Source: Mesocentrotus franciscanus
Lineage: Eukaryota > Echinodermata > Echinoidea > Camarodonta > Strongylocentrotidae
Direction: 5' to 3'
NCBI GenBank assembly: GCA_037976565.1
Contig: CP137666.1
Coordinates: 1,116,001 to 1,180,000 of the forward strand
DNA length: 64,000 nucleotides
Below, piece after piece: positions 23,492-36,913 of this stretch. The translations under genes were made by a program, and so were the position numbers. Each line of letters starts with the position of its first letter. Position 1 is the stretch's first letter. A model generated the notes under the pieces. That model saw nothing but the letters and a program-made list of their open reading frames with translations. It searched no databases and was not told where the DNA came from.

Positions 23492-23699
23492 ACATAACGA
23501 TGTGAAGAGTATAGTTTTGGATGAAATTCAGACGAAGGAAACACCCTTGAAAATAAATCATTCTTTTTCAGATTACTTTTACAAGCTACTAAAGTTTCAA
23601 GAAGGTAAAGTCCCAAGATTTCAGTTATCCTTTTAAGGCATGAATGTAGTTGTAGAATTAAAGAATTAAGGAAAAAGCAACTGGTACCAGGTAATATAG

Positions 23700-23910
23700 T
23701 ATATTATTTTGAGTAGGGGAAAAGAAAATGTAGCCATTTTATTAGTCAAGCCACTTTCCCATCAAGATGTAACGGGGTACAAAAATTGTATATCAAATTT
23801 GTTAGATGCAAGACTCGAGTTTCACACGATTTCCCCCTCCAGAAATCATGTTGCAAATTGGTGTTTTGACAGGTGGCATTACAGTGGTGCTGCATGGCCA
23901 TAATTGTTTT
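23700..23910 (+). repeat. Interspersed repeat fragment
   Basis: Translates to DARLEFHTISPS plus a Trp/Cys-rich tail. The minus strand at about 30250-30120 has the close match DARFESHTISPS. Two copies in opposite orientation show a dispersed repeat; the family is unknown. Confidence 0.5.
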
Positions 23911-24244
23911 AGAGTATGTTATGTTTTGCTTAAATCATAAGGTTTATGTTTATTAATCAAGTGTCTTTGGAATGATTGTGATTAAACATTTTTTATTCAT
24001 CTTTTACAAAAATGAAAGGGTAGAATGGTTTTAGTTGATTGTTTTATGAATGAAGATGTATAAACAACACTTACTTGCATTAGGCTCAGTTGGTCCCTCC
24101 ACATTTATAGTGTAGCATACACAAGTTATCTAATACCGATTTCCTTTGGCAATTATTTACTCTGAGGTACGCAAATAACAGCTAATCAATGTTTTTATGT
24201 TGTGATTGGTCTTTCACCAATTTGTTCAAAGTGATGTCATAAAT

Positions 24245-24681
24245 ACAATTTTACAAATCAAAATGGAAGCAATTTCTAAAATTCAAGTTTGATTGTAATC
24301 CATCTGTCGGTTCTAATGATAATGCGTTCACAAGCTATTTATAGGCATACATATTGAGATTCATGACCCTAAAATCCAATCAGTTCATTGGCTCTGCAAG
24401 ATACATATACATGTCTTGAGTTTGATGGTAATCCATCAATCTTTTCTTGAGATAACACGATCACAAGCTATTTTTGAATACATAATGAGCTCTGTGACCT
24501 TTGACCTCGTGACCCCAAAATCTAATCAATTCATTAGCTCTGCAAGATACATACATGACCCAAGTTTGGCGGTAATCTATCAATCGGTTCTTGAGATAAC
24601 GCGATCATGAGAACGGGACGTACGGACGGATGGACAACCAGAAAACATAATGCCTCCGGCAACTTTGTAGTCGAGGCATAA
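24245..24681. repeat. Tandem-array element with DR1 motif, copy 1
   Basis: Starts TTTTACAAATCAAAATGG and ends GAGGCATAAAAA after ATAATGCCTCCGGC. It contains degenerate units including TGACCTTTGACCT at 24495-24507. Closely related to the array at 40430-41193. Confidence 0.7.
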
Positions 24682-25496
24682 AAACATATCATGACAGATA
24701 TTAACATAGTCTAAAGTTCAAGAGCCTGAAACATTTAGTTTCAATCTCTGTCTTCATTATATCTTCTTCATTTGTGTATTTTCTGGTGAAATGAGGTCTA
24801 TGAAATGCAATACCTCTGAGTATCTTGTCTGAGAGAAAAATCAGAAACATATTGCAACAAAAATGTCTCTAATTACACAGTTGCCTGATACAGAATGTGC
24901 ATTCCCTACACGGCTATAAACGGATTAACCTCCAAGAACACGGCAACACATTTGCAAAAAAACTTTGTACTCTTTAAAATAGTTTATTAATATATTATGT
25001 GATCATGTAGCCCACAATGTACTCTATTTATTAGTTTAACTAAGAAATACATTTACATTAAATAAGTGTCTCTGGCACCACCTTCTATGGTGGAGCTTAA
25101 AGGCATAAACAAACGAGTTCAAAGTTCAAAGATTTTATTTGCGTTCTGTGTTCACTGTTATTGTCCTTTGACATAGACTCTTATAGCAATGCACCAATTT
25201 GGCTTGAATGGAAGGAGAAAAGCAGATAAGTGAAAGTTTCAGAAAAGTCTTATAATAAGTTAACATGTTATAGATATTTAAAAGTGAGTATTAAAATGGG
25301 GAATCTCCTACTGGCAATGCAATCATGTATGTCTGATATCATACAAGGAGAGCTCTCTCATTAATTTTTAACAAAATTTATTTTAGAGTACTATTTTTCT
25401 CAATTCCAGTGATGGCACAGATTTTATTTTTGAGGGAGGGCTGTAAAAATATGTTATCCATCATGTGTCATAAGCAATACTCTGTTCCAGAATTAA
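24682..25496. other. Intergenic, possible degenerate repeat
   Basis: 25200-25270 (AAAGCAGATAAGTGAAAGTTT) resembles part of the 11-537/1652-2182 repeat. The rest is unrecognised. Confidence 0.3.
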
Positions 25497-26218
25497 CCCT
25501 ATCTAGCCCTGGGGGGTTTAGAAGCCCCCCCCTAAACATTTTTCGCGATAATTTTTTAACGCAAAAAAATATTGCGCTGAAATTTTGTGACTTTTATCTT
25601 TTGAGTCTTGCGCATATTTTGAAAGGGATTTTTTTCGAAAATCGGACCTTCCGTTACAAAGTCACGTGACCTTTTGTCTTTGCATGTCAGCCTGAAAATC
25701 ACTAATTTTCGTGATTTGTGTACAAAACATGGAAATCTCATTTTTCAAATAAAGAGATAAAACATCGGTTATTTGGTCTTGTTAGGTGTTTATTTTAGGG
25801 TCAACATAGTTGAATTATAGTTAGAAATGAAATAAAACAACAAAAACAATAAAATACATAAGTTAAAAAAAAGAGAAATACATAAGAAATTATCAAAACA
25901 ATAGATAACATAAGGAATAACCTGGCTCTTCCAATTTTTGTTGCTGTATTATTATCCCAAATGGTCTAAAGAATATATGTAGTGAAAACTAATGTTTAAA
26001 TATGAAGAATATATGATTTATGGGTAAAAATGTGAATGTTACTACCTTATTTGCATAAATTACCATAAATATGCAAATGAGTGAATTTTTCCAAAAAATT
26101 GAAATTACCATAGTATTCTATACACTTCACTTGACATGCATGCAAATTTTCGCAGCCGAGATCATAGGGGCCTTAGCCCCGGGCTATGCAGTTTCAAAAT
26201 AGCCTGGGCTATATAGGG
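25497..26218. mobile_element. TTAA-flanked element with CCCTA termini (piggyBac-like), copy 1
   Basis: TTAA at 25493-25496 and 26219-26222. Termini CCCTATCTAGCCC and GGGCTATATAGGG are inverted. TTAA duplication plus CCC-starting ends is the piggyBac pattern. A second copy in the opposite orientation lies at 48702-49919. No transposase seen. Confidence 0.7.
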
Positions 26219-26381
26219 TTAAAATGGAAGTTCACCCAGTATGAAGCTACACATTGAGACTGAGTTGCCAATGGGAGATTTATATGACTGATGGTCTAAT
26301 CTTTACAAAATTATACCTTTCATATTGTTTGTCTAAGTTTTCTCAAAATATAATGAATTTGTTCCACTAACACTCCTTTAA

Positions 26382-26922
26382 AGGGAAAGTTGAGTTCTTG
26401 TTTAACACTGCAAATGCCTTCAAAGTGCATGGTTATTGCTCTTATTATTATTTATGACATTTCTAGTGCTCTTTAGGACCTAAAATTGCTATAAAGGTAA
26501 TTTTAGACCCCAAAATGTGTGGAATTTAACCATTCGATCATACCAATTCAGCTCCACTTTCCAAAAATTTGATGACCGTTAATTAATTAATTAATAATAA
26601 CAATACACGGGCCGGCTGGTTGTGCGTATTATAACGCACACAAAAAGCCAACAAAAAGGCAACATCGGCATTAGTGAAATACTACGTATAAGGTGCTATC
26701 TCGTTTTTTTCAACGGCTGGTTCAAATTATCTAATATTTGTGGTAGCACACAAATATTAGAAATGGATATATTTATGGATATTTCTCTGAACCGATTTTG
26801 ATCAACCAAAATTATTTTGTCGTTTAAATTGTATGTTCTTTCAAATTTGACACTCATTTTTTCATTATCTCACAAAAAATTATTTTGTGTAGCGCCCTCT
26901 GCAACAGAACTCAACTATCCCT
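26382..26922. mobile_element. TTAA-flanked MITE, family B, copy 2
   Basis: Inverted relative to 8164-8745, with the same CTCTGCAACAGAACTCAACT end. Its right-hand TTAA (26923-26926) is also the left-hand TTAA of the next element. Confidence 0.8.
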
Positions 26923-26926
26923 TTAA

Positions 26927-27447
26927 AGGTACTATGTCCCATTTGCAGGCCAAAAAAATGCAAAGGTTAAATTCCAACGGTATTTGAAAGACAATACAAA
27001 TTTAGAACTTCCCTAAAAAAAAGGGGGCTTGAAAATGTCTTTAAGTGGGAAAATAACGACTATTAGTTGTCGAATCGACTTAGGAGCTATAGAGCCAGTA
27101 AGTAATAGTCTGATTTTTCAGACCATTGTACCGAATGGTCGTACGTTTTATGCTGCGCAAAGATTCAATCAGTTTAATTTTGGCCATTACAAGAAGTGGG
27201 TTATTGATGTAGACAAATGCTCATGTACCCTTTACAATTCATTTTATGTATGTTATTTCCAAAGATGAAAAAGCCAGCCAGTCACTCAATAGTGTCTGAC
27301 AGTGAAGTCTAGCAAGTAAACTGGTTTCCTTGCATAACAGGACACTGCTAACGTTTAAATTTCACAGATAGGACATGCATGACATATTCATAATTCCTGC
27401 AAAGTTCTACAGAATTTGGTGTTGGCTGCAAAAGGGACATAGTATCT
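26927..27447 (+). mobile_element. TTAA-flanked MITE, family A, copy 1
   Basis: Termini AGGTACTATGTCCCATTTGC and GCAAAAGGGACATAGTATCT are inverted repeats; TTAA at 26923-26926 and 27448-27451. A 79-codon frame (27029-27268) is shared by two other copies. Further copies: 33834-36815 (interrupted), 44264-44795, and a partial one at 59576-59852. Confidence 0.85.
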
Positions 27448-27896
27448 TTAAGTAAGGCCACTGTTTCTTTTAAAGATACATTTTCAATTAAGAAGAGATA
27501 CAACATAAATAATGAAATCTTATATAAAACTTTCATTAGAACTGCTTTCCTAGTACCTCAAAGAATACACATCAAGAGTGAAGAGCAGCACTTTTTGAAG
27601 GTATATCCAATCTTATCACATACATGAATTACTCCCAAATTCTGCTTTTTGACAGTCCTACACCAATCAGAAATACTCTTCTTCATTTTGCATTTTACTC
27701 GTTGCATATTTCACCAACATCAGTTGTAATACATGGTGTTCATCCAACCGCTATTCCAACCTCAAAACAGGTACCCTTCATCTATGATATTACATCCAGA
27801 TTATCAAATGACCAGAAAAATGAACATGGTTGTTCCGCTGCTCTGCCAAACTCAGTCCTTCAACCAATTTGTCCAGGATAGGTGAAAGCTGGTGCT
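27448..27896. other. 3' flank of the Nudix gene
   Basis: Non-coding on both strands as far as can be seen; presumably contains the 3' UTR of the minus-strand gene. No clear polyadenylation signal identified. Confidence 0.3.
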
Positions 27897-30800
27897 TCAG
27901 AAATGAGTTTGATGAATACTTGAGAGGAAATCCAAGTAATGAGGTTCTTGAAGATGGAAGAGATCAGAGAAAAGAAATACATTACCTACATTGATGTGCA
28001 TAACAATCATACACAAAGAATTCATTCAAGATTATACCTTGAAATGGATATGATATACACAGAAAAGTATTTTCATATTCAAAGTATATTTTCCAAAACA
28101 TATTTTCTAAACCTAATCAGCTGACTACATACAGCTCTTGAATAGGCTAAATGATCAGTCAAGAGATAATTATTAAAATTACCAAATCTAGAATGAATTA
28201 CATCAGTTGCATGAGTAAATATAAATATATTTTTTTTAATTCATAATAAAATAAGACAGTGACATAGCCACATCAAAAAATGCAACTACCTGGTAACACC
28301 AATAGAATTATTAGGAATAAGTTCTAAGACACATCAAACCCATGGCAATTTTGATGGCTATAGTTCAGACAAAATAACAGCTAACATCAGTTTACAAGTA
28401 CACATATGATGAAGGTATCTGAAACACAGATATTAAAACTAACACAGCCAATTACATTTTGGATGTATTATAGACCTAATTTCTTATGATTTCAAGTATT
28501 GTGATGAATTTGTTGAGCAACAAATGAAAATCCCCCTGTGATTGAAGAGTTTGTTCTTACCCTCATGTGTGATGTATCCATGTCGTATTAGGAAGTCAAG
28601 ACATATAAGACTGCAGTTTGGTTTAAACCTATCTCTTGCTATCTCCTCCTTCACCTGGTCAGAGGGTAATCAAATATTTAGATACTCTATATGTTAACAT
28701 CATTTGTGTTTCATAAAATAAACTTGCATACTACATAGATAGACCCTTTCATCTTTCAAATGTGTACATCACAGAGATACAGTGTACCTACTAAATGGAT
28801 CTGGGAGGACTGCCCACTTGTTCATCAGCTTTTCATCATTCACCAGACAGACAGAATAAGGGAAGCATTAGACAAAGGTCATACTTTCAATTTAGCCCCG
28901 CATATCAAAGGCAAATAATAAGTACTTGATATTGTAGTTCAAAAGTCACCAGCCTTCTCTAATGATATACTCATTAGTCCCATCGGTTTGTTATTCTACT
29001 TCAGTATTATAACAAGTTCTGTAAACTGTAATGATCTAAAGAGAGAATTGAGAATAAAAGTCCTTATGGAATGCTCGATTAGTTTTGATGACACATGGTC
29101 TGGTAACGAATGCCCCACAATCTACTGATAATAAATAACCCTAACCCAAGTTAATTCTTAAATTCAACCCTAGACCACACATTATATCTCTCCCTAACCT
29201 TAGCCCTTACCCTAAACCTAACCTAAAACCAAATTGTAACCCCAACTATTATCTTGACACAATGTAGCTCGCTGCAATTGTCATTGGAGCAAATATCGGG
29301 GCTCCAAATGACTTTGTCGGTAATCTACATGCTTTGGTAGAACTTGATAAATGCTTGGTACAATGATTCCTACCTTGCTAAGGGGCCAAAGGTAGAACCC
29401 ACTGACCTCCCCATCATTTACTGTAGGCTGAAAGTCTGCTGGTAATTCTAGGTCATAGATGAACTGCGTTTCTGGGAAGAGACCTCGTTCATCTTCAGAG
29501 AAATAGCTGGAGGAGGAAAATAAGGAGGAGAGACAAAGTAGAAGTAGGTAAATATATAGAGAGATAAGGAATGCTAAATTCAGAACGGAAAAGAGATAAA
29601 AGTGGATGTGTGTACTCATGACGCTAACAAGTTAAAACCATTATTTTCTTGCTCTTGCTACCCCTTTCTCAACAATGAAGGCCAAACTGTTACCTTCCAG
29701 AAATAATTGTATGTAGGAGAGATATATATGCAAAATGTTTTTCAAGCCAAAATCAACCCATACTTAAAAGGTTAACTGCATGGTCTTACCTTATTGCACC
29801 TACAGAGACAGCTTTAGAGCTGATGTTTCTTGGTATACTAGCTTCCTCTTCACTCTCTTTCATCATACATTCCTTGATACTCATACCAGCTGGTAATCCA
29901 CCTGCAGCCTGTGTGTGTGTAGGGGGGACAGGTTAATTCAATGGTTTGTGTATCTCTGTCTCTTTCCATTCTCCCATCCATAACTCTTTCATACATAATA
30001 TCTTTGGCTCCCCCCCCCCAATTAGGAATTTGTGCAGTTTATAGTCAATAGTATCAACAGCCTTATTATGGGCATTTGATTATCATTAAATGCAGGAACA
30101 ACGTCATTTGTCTTTCCATTCAACAGACCACATTCTAGTCTTTTGTTCCTAAATCCATACAGAACCACAGTGATGCCACCGGTCCAATTACAAATGTGCA
30201 ACACGATTGCCGGAGCGGAGGGAGAAATTGTGTGGGACTCAAACCTTGCATCTAACAAATGAATGGATGCATGGTCTAGAAGGTCCTTCTTCATGCCCAG
30301 TGGATGTAATCACTCTAGATTTTTCGCGAGCATTTGACAAAATGCCACACGATATACTTTTTAAAAATAAGCGGAAACCTATGGCAGTGGACAAAGTCGT
30401 TTTTATGTGGGCGCCAACGAAGAGTTATTTTTAGAGGAGTATCCTCAGGGGTACCTCAAAGGAGCATAGTCAGACCCCTATTTTTCAAACTATTCATCAA
30501 TGACATTCCAGCTTTCTATGTTTAACTTTGCTCTTTCTTTAATAAGTGTATGATATGTTAATTAATGATACGTAAATTAAGCACAAGTACTCTGTTTAGC
30601 GAGATCATACTGAAAGAAGACACATGTATTTTTTGTGATTATTCATTAACCAGCACCCCAAAAGCTATACAATAATCACTATCGTTTTGCATATCTGTAA
30701 TATCGCAAAATTGTTAGTTTTAAGTTAAGGATTTAAGTTTCATGTTCTTATTTTGTTTCATATATTCATACATGTATTTATAACACATGTCAATATTTTC

Positions 30801-33800
30801 TAACCTGGTCGCAGAAGACCTGCGGGTGATGGTTATTAAGTTGGCTGTTTCCATGCCAACATGATTAAGCTAGCGCAGCCATTGTTTTCAATCAATTTTT
30901 GTTTCCTTCTGTATATGAATGATATTATTTTAATGTCAATTTGCCAAATGAATTATTAAAAAAAAAAAAAAAAAAAATTGCAGTCTCTACCAACGATGCA
31001 AATCAGGCATATGTTTTCTTTCTCCCCAGGGTACTTTCATCAGGGTACTTGCATGGATGCCATGATAATATTAACAAGGTTGTCATAGAGTTTTATGTAA
31101 TTAATGTAGACAATGTAAATGTGAGGTTTGCAAAGGAAAGCTGAAACTTAAATCCCCTTTGAATTATCATTTACAAGTATAAGAGACTTTCTTCTTCATC
31201 TTTTTTTTTTCTTCTTTTTTTAATGTTAAAACTTTTGCATGAATGGGTGAATGTTTGAACACAATTTGAATACTGTCATCACTCTGGGTGGACGGCTTCC
31301 TCCCGGCCTTCTACAAAAATGGGTTGTACTATTGACTTCTTGTCTATATCTTTAAGGTACATAACCCAGAAGTAATAGACATGATAATACTTACAATCTG
31401 ATCTAGTTTTCCAGGGTAAGTTTGTTTGGTAGATGATCTCTTTGCAATCCACATACATATACCATCTGTTGGATGTCTGTAGTAACCATTCACATGGACT
31501 CCGTACTGTTTGATCCCAAACAGACCTGAACAGAAAACAAACAAGTCAACCTTTGTTTTAATTCAATTGACTGGGAGTGATGGTTTAGTGGCTTAGAGCA
31601 ACACTACAAGTTCAAAAATGCAGGAAACTGAAAGCTCATTGCAACTATTTCTATAGACTGTATTACTTTAATAGGAAATAAAGCTACTGAGAAAGAAAAT
31701 GTAAAACACACTGACAGCTAAAACTGATTTTGATTGAGCACAAAATGTTCATGAATGTATAAATTTATTACATACATTTATGTGAACTATGATCTACAGT
31801 ATATCAGATAGTCACGTATGCAAATGACACAACTCCTGTATTTCACAATCTAATTCATTTAAATAAAAAACAAGGGACTAATACAAGGTATCAAGATGGT
31901 TCAAGCTTAAAAAATTAATATAAAATCTTACTCAATCAATTTGGTGTATGTTTTATGATAAAGTTTTCACTATATTTTATAATGTATCCATGAATATTAA
32001 ATTTCTACATGTATATAACAATTAAATGTTATTAATTTCCTTGGATTATCCATAGATAATCTTTAATGGGATGCCAAAAATGACAAAACTATAAACAAAC
32101 TATCCAGATGTACTGGTGTCCTGTATGAATTAAAATTTAATGTACTAAAGTCCTACCACAAAATCTAATATTGTTTTACAGTATTACATTACACCAATAG
32201 TTGTACACTATCCTAAGCAATAATGAAAGTGACTTACATGTAGCTGACCGTTCCATTTCAAATAGAGAGGTGTCATAGTATGACCTGCTAACTGCATAAT
32301 TCTAGGATAAAAAAAACACATAGTATAACTCAGAGTCAAATATCTGCTTTTAAGAAAAATGATAATGAGGAAGTTAACACAGCAAAGTTAAAATGAACCT
32401 AATCCCTCAAAAATGATTTGCAAATATACTGTTCCCTACAACAATAGTGGTTGGAAATAACAGACCATACTAACAAGACATAGTATCCACATAGTTATCA
32501 AAGTTCGAGAATGAAGTAGTTCCATGCCTAGAAACAGATGTGAAGGAGACTGAGAAAAGGCTTACAAAAGCAATGACTGCACTCAAACTACACATTCATA
32601 AACAAAACCTTCTTTTCTACAATTTAAATGTACCAGCAGGAACCTCCAAAACTCTGCGGATTGATGAACATCAAGTTGGCGAGGCCCTTGAAACTCTTGG
32701 TTTCAACAAGGAAAAGGCATTATACATGTTCTACTATAATAAATTGGTACATCCTGTTCATTTGCGAGTGTACGTTTTGTCCGATTTAATGAAAATTAAT
32801 TTTGTCATTACCACAATTCAATATTACCTTCAACAAACCAATTCTTTTTAAGGGAAAATCCTCCAGATTATCTCACCTCATTCCTCCATCCCTGAAGCGT
32901 AATAAAGTTGCCTGATTGACAACATTTGGCTATAAACTCTCCAACTCTATCAGTCCTCTCTGCGTATGTGGTCAGGGAAGGAGACAGGTGGACTTCATTG
33001 TTTGTAAATACAAAGAGGTCTGGTTGTGAGACTAATGCTTCTATCATGATGGGTAGTATAATACCAACCTGTGTTCCATTTACAATGAAAGGAAGGTAGC
33101 TCAGCTTCTTCTCACCTGAAAATAGATATCCACAAGAGAGGTAGTTATATACTTTATACAATGCAGATAGCTAAACTTATTATCTTCTAGCACAGGCAAG
33201 GAAACAAAAACAATGAGTGAAGAACTTGTTACTTCTTTTCATATAAAACAGGACCAATTACCAAAATATTTTGCTTCAATATCACTTTACTATATACATG
33301 TTTACTTTTATGCGTTTAAAAAATGCTCTTAAACCCAACTTGTGAGTAGGATCGAAACTGGATTTACACTCACGTAGGACAGTGCAGGCACAGAACACAA
33401 GTCCAACTTGGGTTCTGTGAGCAGATTCTTTAATCTTGTTATTGTTTACTTCATACCTGACCTACTAACCCAAAGAAAGCTGATTAAAGTTTGGGGTGTG
33501 TTTTTATAAATACTAGCTATACACAGATCATTGGCAGTGACTAGTCCCCTTTTAAACATTGTAATTTGGGGAAAACTGTATGTTTCTTTGATCTATAATG
33601 TTGTCTAAAGCCGCAATGAAAATAAATAGAAGGACATGTGTCTTTGAATGACTTTCTTGAAATTGCAGAAACTACTGTTCAGATTGGGAACAAATATTCC
33701 AAAGTGGTACTGAAATTTTTTAAATTTGATTTTATGATATCAATATCATAGTATGACAGACACTTTGGAATGCAGTCTTGTGCTGAGCCTTGTGTATCAG

Positions 33801-36800
33801 AATATGTATTTTATATTTTTGAACATATTTTAAAGGTACTATGTCCCATTTGCAGGCCAAAAAAACGAAAAGGTTAAATTCCAACAGTATTTGAAAGAAA
33901 ATACTAATTTAGAACTTCCCTAATAAAATGGGGGCTTGAAAATGTCTTTAAGTGGGAAAATAATGACTATTAGTTGTCGAATCGACTTAGGAGCTATAGA
34001 GCAAGTAAGTAATAGTCTGATTTTTCAGACCATGGTACCGAATGGTCGTACGTTTTATGCTGCGCAAACATTCAATCAGTTTAATTTTGGCCATTACAAG
34101 AAGTGGGTTATTGATGTAGACAATTGCTCATGTACCCTTTACAGCTCATTTTATGTATGTTATTACCAAAGTTGAAACAAGTGAAACGCTCTCGGCGGTC
34201 TCGCCTGCATTACGCAATTCGGCATTACGCAATTCGATATGATGAAAAATTGAGGTTGGGACATTATTTTTATAGGCAGGGTGGCCCATTTGCAGACCCC
34301 CGAAAATGAAATCCTCTGAATATAATAAGCATTTTGAAGTGAATATTGATTATGAATCATCAGAATAATTATTTACTGTATCATAAGAGTACAATATAAT
34401 GAGATTTAGTGTATGGGTAAGACTATAAATGTTTCAATGCTTGTCAGTAATTTACAAATAAAGTTATCTAATAAACTTTTTAAGAAAAGAGGACTTTTTA
34501 AGAAAAGAGGATTTTTCAGCACTTTGTGTAAAAACAATTGGAAGGTAGAGCCCATCTACATCACATCACGTCTCATTAGCATAATGAGAACATTATTATG
34601 AGATATACTCCAATATATAAGATTTTATTTGACTCTATCGACCCCCTTCAGGGGTATGAGAGCACAACATATTTACAATACAATACAGAAAGATATATAA
34701 AACAAAGAAAGATATGATAATAAAATACATAGACATGATATATACATTTGGATATTTCTAAAACACAATAAACATGAACTAAAGACTAAGCATACACTAT
34801 ACAGTTTTAAGTTATAAGTCTAAAATATCACGTGGTTTGGTTTGTCTACCACTACGAGTAACTACACTTCTATTAACAAAAATAAGACTATGCCTTTCAG
34901 CCTTAGGATCCAACGAAAAGAATTGTGTTATTACTGTTATGAATCTTACGAGTTTTCTTAATTGTTTAACACTAGATCTATTAAACAATTTTTCCATGTG
35001 AAATGTGCTAGGGTTACTCACAACAAACTGTCGATCTAAGTATAACTGCCTTTCTTTCCTGAAAAAAGGGCAGACAAAAATATAGTGAAACTCATCTCCA
35101 AAAACCTTTAAATTACAACAAGGACATTCAATTTTACTCTCTTCTGGATTACTTTCAAACCTTCCATTATTAATTGGCAAGCAGTGTGACCTGCATCGGA
35201 ATCGACACAAAGTGATTGCACATCTTCTATTCAACTTTAACAAATACTTTTCAAATAAGATTTCGTTCTTGATAATTCGGTAGTTAACACAAATGCGATT
35301 TGACCAAACATTTGACAATATTTCTTGCTTTGACATGTCAGTCAACCTGAGCTTAAGAGCATGAAGTATCCACGTATTACTGAATCCATCCCCTTGCCTT
35401 TGCCACACATTTCCTAGCCCAGCATTATTTAATGTATTTTCTACACATGACAACCATTTAGATATTTGGGACTGGGTACCTCTTTCCATGAGTAATTTTA
35501 AAAGATTATAGAATCTAAAAGAATATTTACAATGACTTCCTTTAACTACTTTTAGCCAAAAACCTACCATTCTACATTTAACCTGAACATCAATTTTGGT
35601 ACGGCCTGACTCACCATAAATCATACAGTCAGGTGTAAATTTATTGACATTCAGTATGGCCCTTAAGAATTTGCGATGAAAAATTTCAATCTGACTTAAA
35701 TCCTCAAAACCCCACACCTCACAGCCATATAAAAGTATCGGGAGGATTAACTGATCAAATAACTCACACTGAATATCCAATGATAATCTTAATCTTTGCA
35801 CCTTTAAGGTCATTGCAAATGAGGCTTTTCTATTATATATATTATCCAATATATATTATCCAAACATCAATATTGTCACCTAGCTGTAACTGATCATGTA
35901 CATACTAGGCCTGGGATCGAATACTAAAATTACTATTAGAATATTCATGGGAAAGTACTTGAATGATTCGAATATTTACTTTCATGAAATATGAACAAAT
36001 AACAACAATTTATTTATTAATTCTCATATTAAATTTTGAGAACATAATCCAAGTCTACTGACCTAAAATGACCTTTGACCTTGACTTTGTGACCTGGAAT
36101 TTGTGTCACATGATTTGTGATACTTGATAGCCCTTGGGTACAAGTTTCATGGAATTTGAACAAACACTTTTGAAATTATGCTAAAATTTCAAAATCTTGA
36201 TGTTGATGCCACAACAAAGTCTAAGTTTCCAGACCTGAAATGACATTTGACCTTTACTTTGTCACCTAAAGACTAATAACATGATTGGTGATACTTGATA
36301 ACCCTTATGTTCAAGTTACATGGAATAGGAATGTATACTTTCAAAATTATGATAATTAAAAAATCTTAGCCTGATGCCACAACATAGTTAAGTTTGTTGA
36401 CCTGAAATGACCTTTGACCTTGACCTAGTGGGCTGAAATTCTACTCACATGATTGGGGATACTTGATAACCCTTTAGTCTAAGTTTCATTGAATAAGAAC
36501 TTATACTTTCAAAATTATATTAACAATTCAAAAACTTAACCTTAGGTTGACGCCGCCGCCGCCGTCGCCACCGCCGCCACCGGAAAAGCGGCGCCTATGT
36601 CTCGCTTTTTGCTACGCAGGCGAGACAAAAACCAGTCAGTCACTCAATAGTGTCTGGACAGTGAAGTCTAGCAAGTAAACGGGTTTCCTTGCATAATTTG
36701 AATATTAGGACACTGCTAACGTTTAAATTTCACAGATAGGACATACATGACATATTCATAATTCCTGCAAAGTTCTACAGAATTTGATGTTGGCTGCAAA

Positions 36801-36913
36801 AGGGACATAGTATCTTTAATGTATTTACCTTCCCAAACAAATGATGAAGCGGCTTTCTGCACAACATTCCACATGCGTCTTGACCATGTCTCAGCTAGGG
36901 TAGCGCTCTCTGA
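27897..36913 (-). CDS. DUF4743/Nudix hydrolase module (eight exons)
   Basis: Exons from 36913-36829 down to 27946-27897. Recognisable blocks in order: FIVNGTQVGIILP, LTTYAERTDRVGEFI, GWRNE, LFEMERSAT, LFGIKQYGVHVNGY, AKRSSTKQTYPGKLDQI, the Nudix box (GGLPAGMS through KESEEEASIP), YFSEDERGLFPETQFIYDLEL, NDGEVSGFYLWPL, FKPNCSLICLDFLIRHG and the terminal EPHYLDFL. This layout is that of the YJR142W / plant NUDT20-24 family, which hydrolyses thiamine-diphosphate-like or related nucleotide substrates. In the box the REUxEExGU core reads KESEEEASI, with the metal-binding EE kept. The C terminus and stop at 27897 are convincing. The start is uncertain: either an in-exon ATG near 36870 or the upstream CARF exons. 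Confidence 0.85.

Larger units (their letters stand above)
34185..36630. mobile_element. Composite insertion with GTCTCGCCTGC termini
   Basis: Left end has GTCTCGCCTGC at about 34189, right end GCAGGCGAGAC at about 36617, inverted. Inside are a 5'-truncated LINE (34612-35870), a three-unit array with DR1 motifs (36058-36540) and a GCC-rich tract (36548-36590). It interrupts the MITE of 33834-36815, so it is younger than that element. Confidence 0.6.
33834..36815 (+). mobile_element. TTAA-flanked MITE, family A, copy 2, split by an insertion
   Basis: Left half 33834-34178 and right half 36633-36815 together match the copies at 26927-27447 and 44264-44795; TTAA at 33830-33833 and 36816-36819. 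The 79-codon frame (33936-34175) survives in the left half. Confidence 0.8.

Noticed and set aside
29110..29250. CCCTAACC-like telomere-type repeats
   Set aside because: Irregular, short and interspersed with other words; probably a degenerate repeat and not a telomeric tract.
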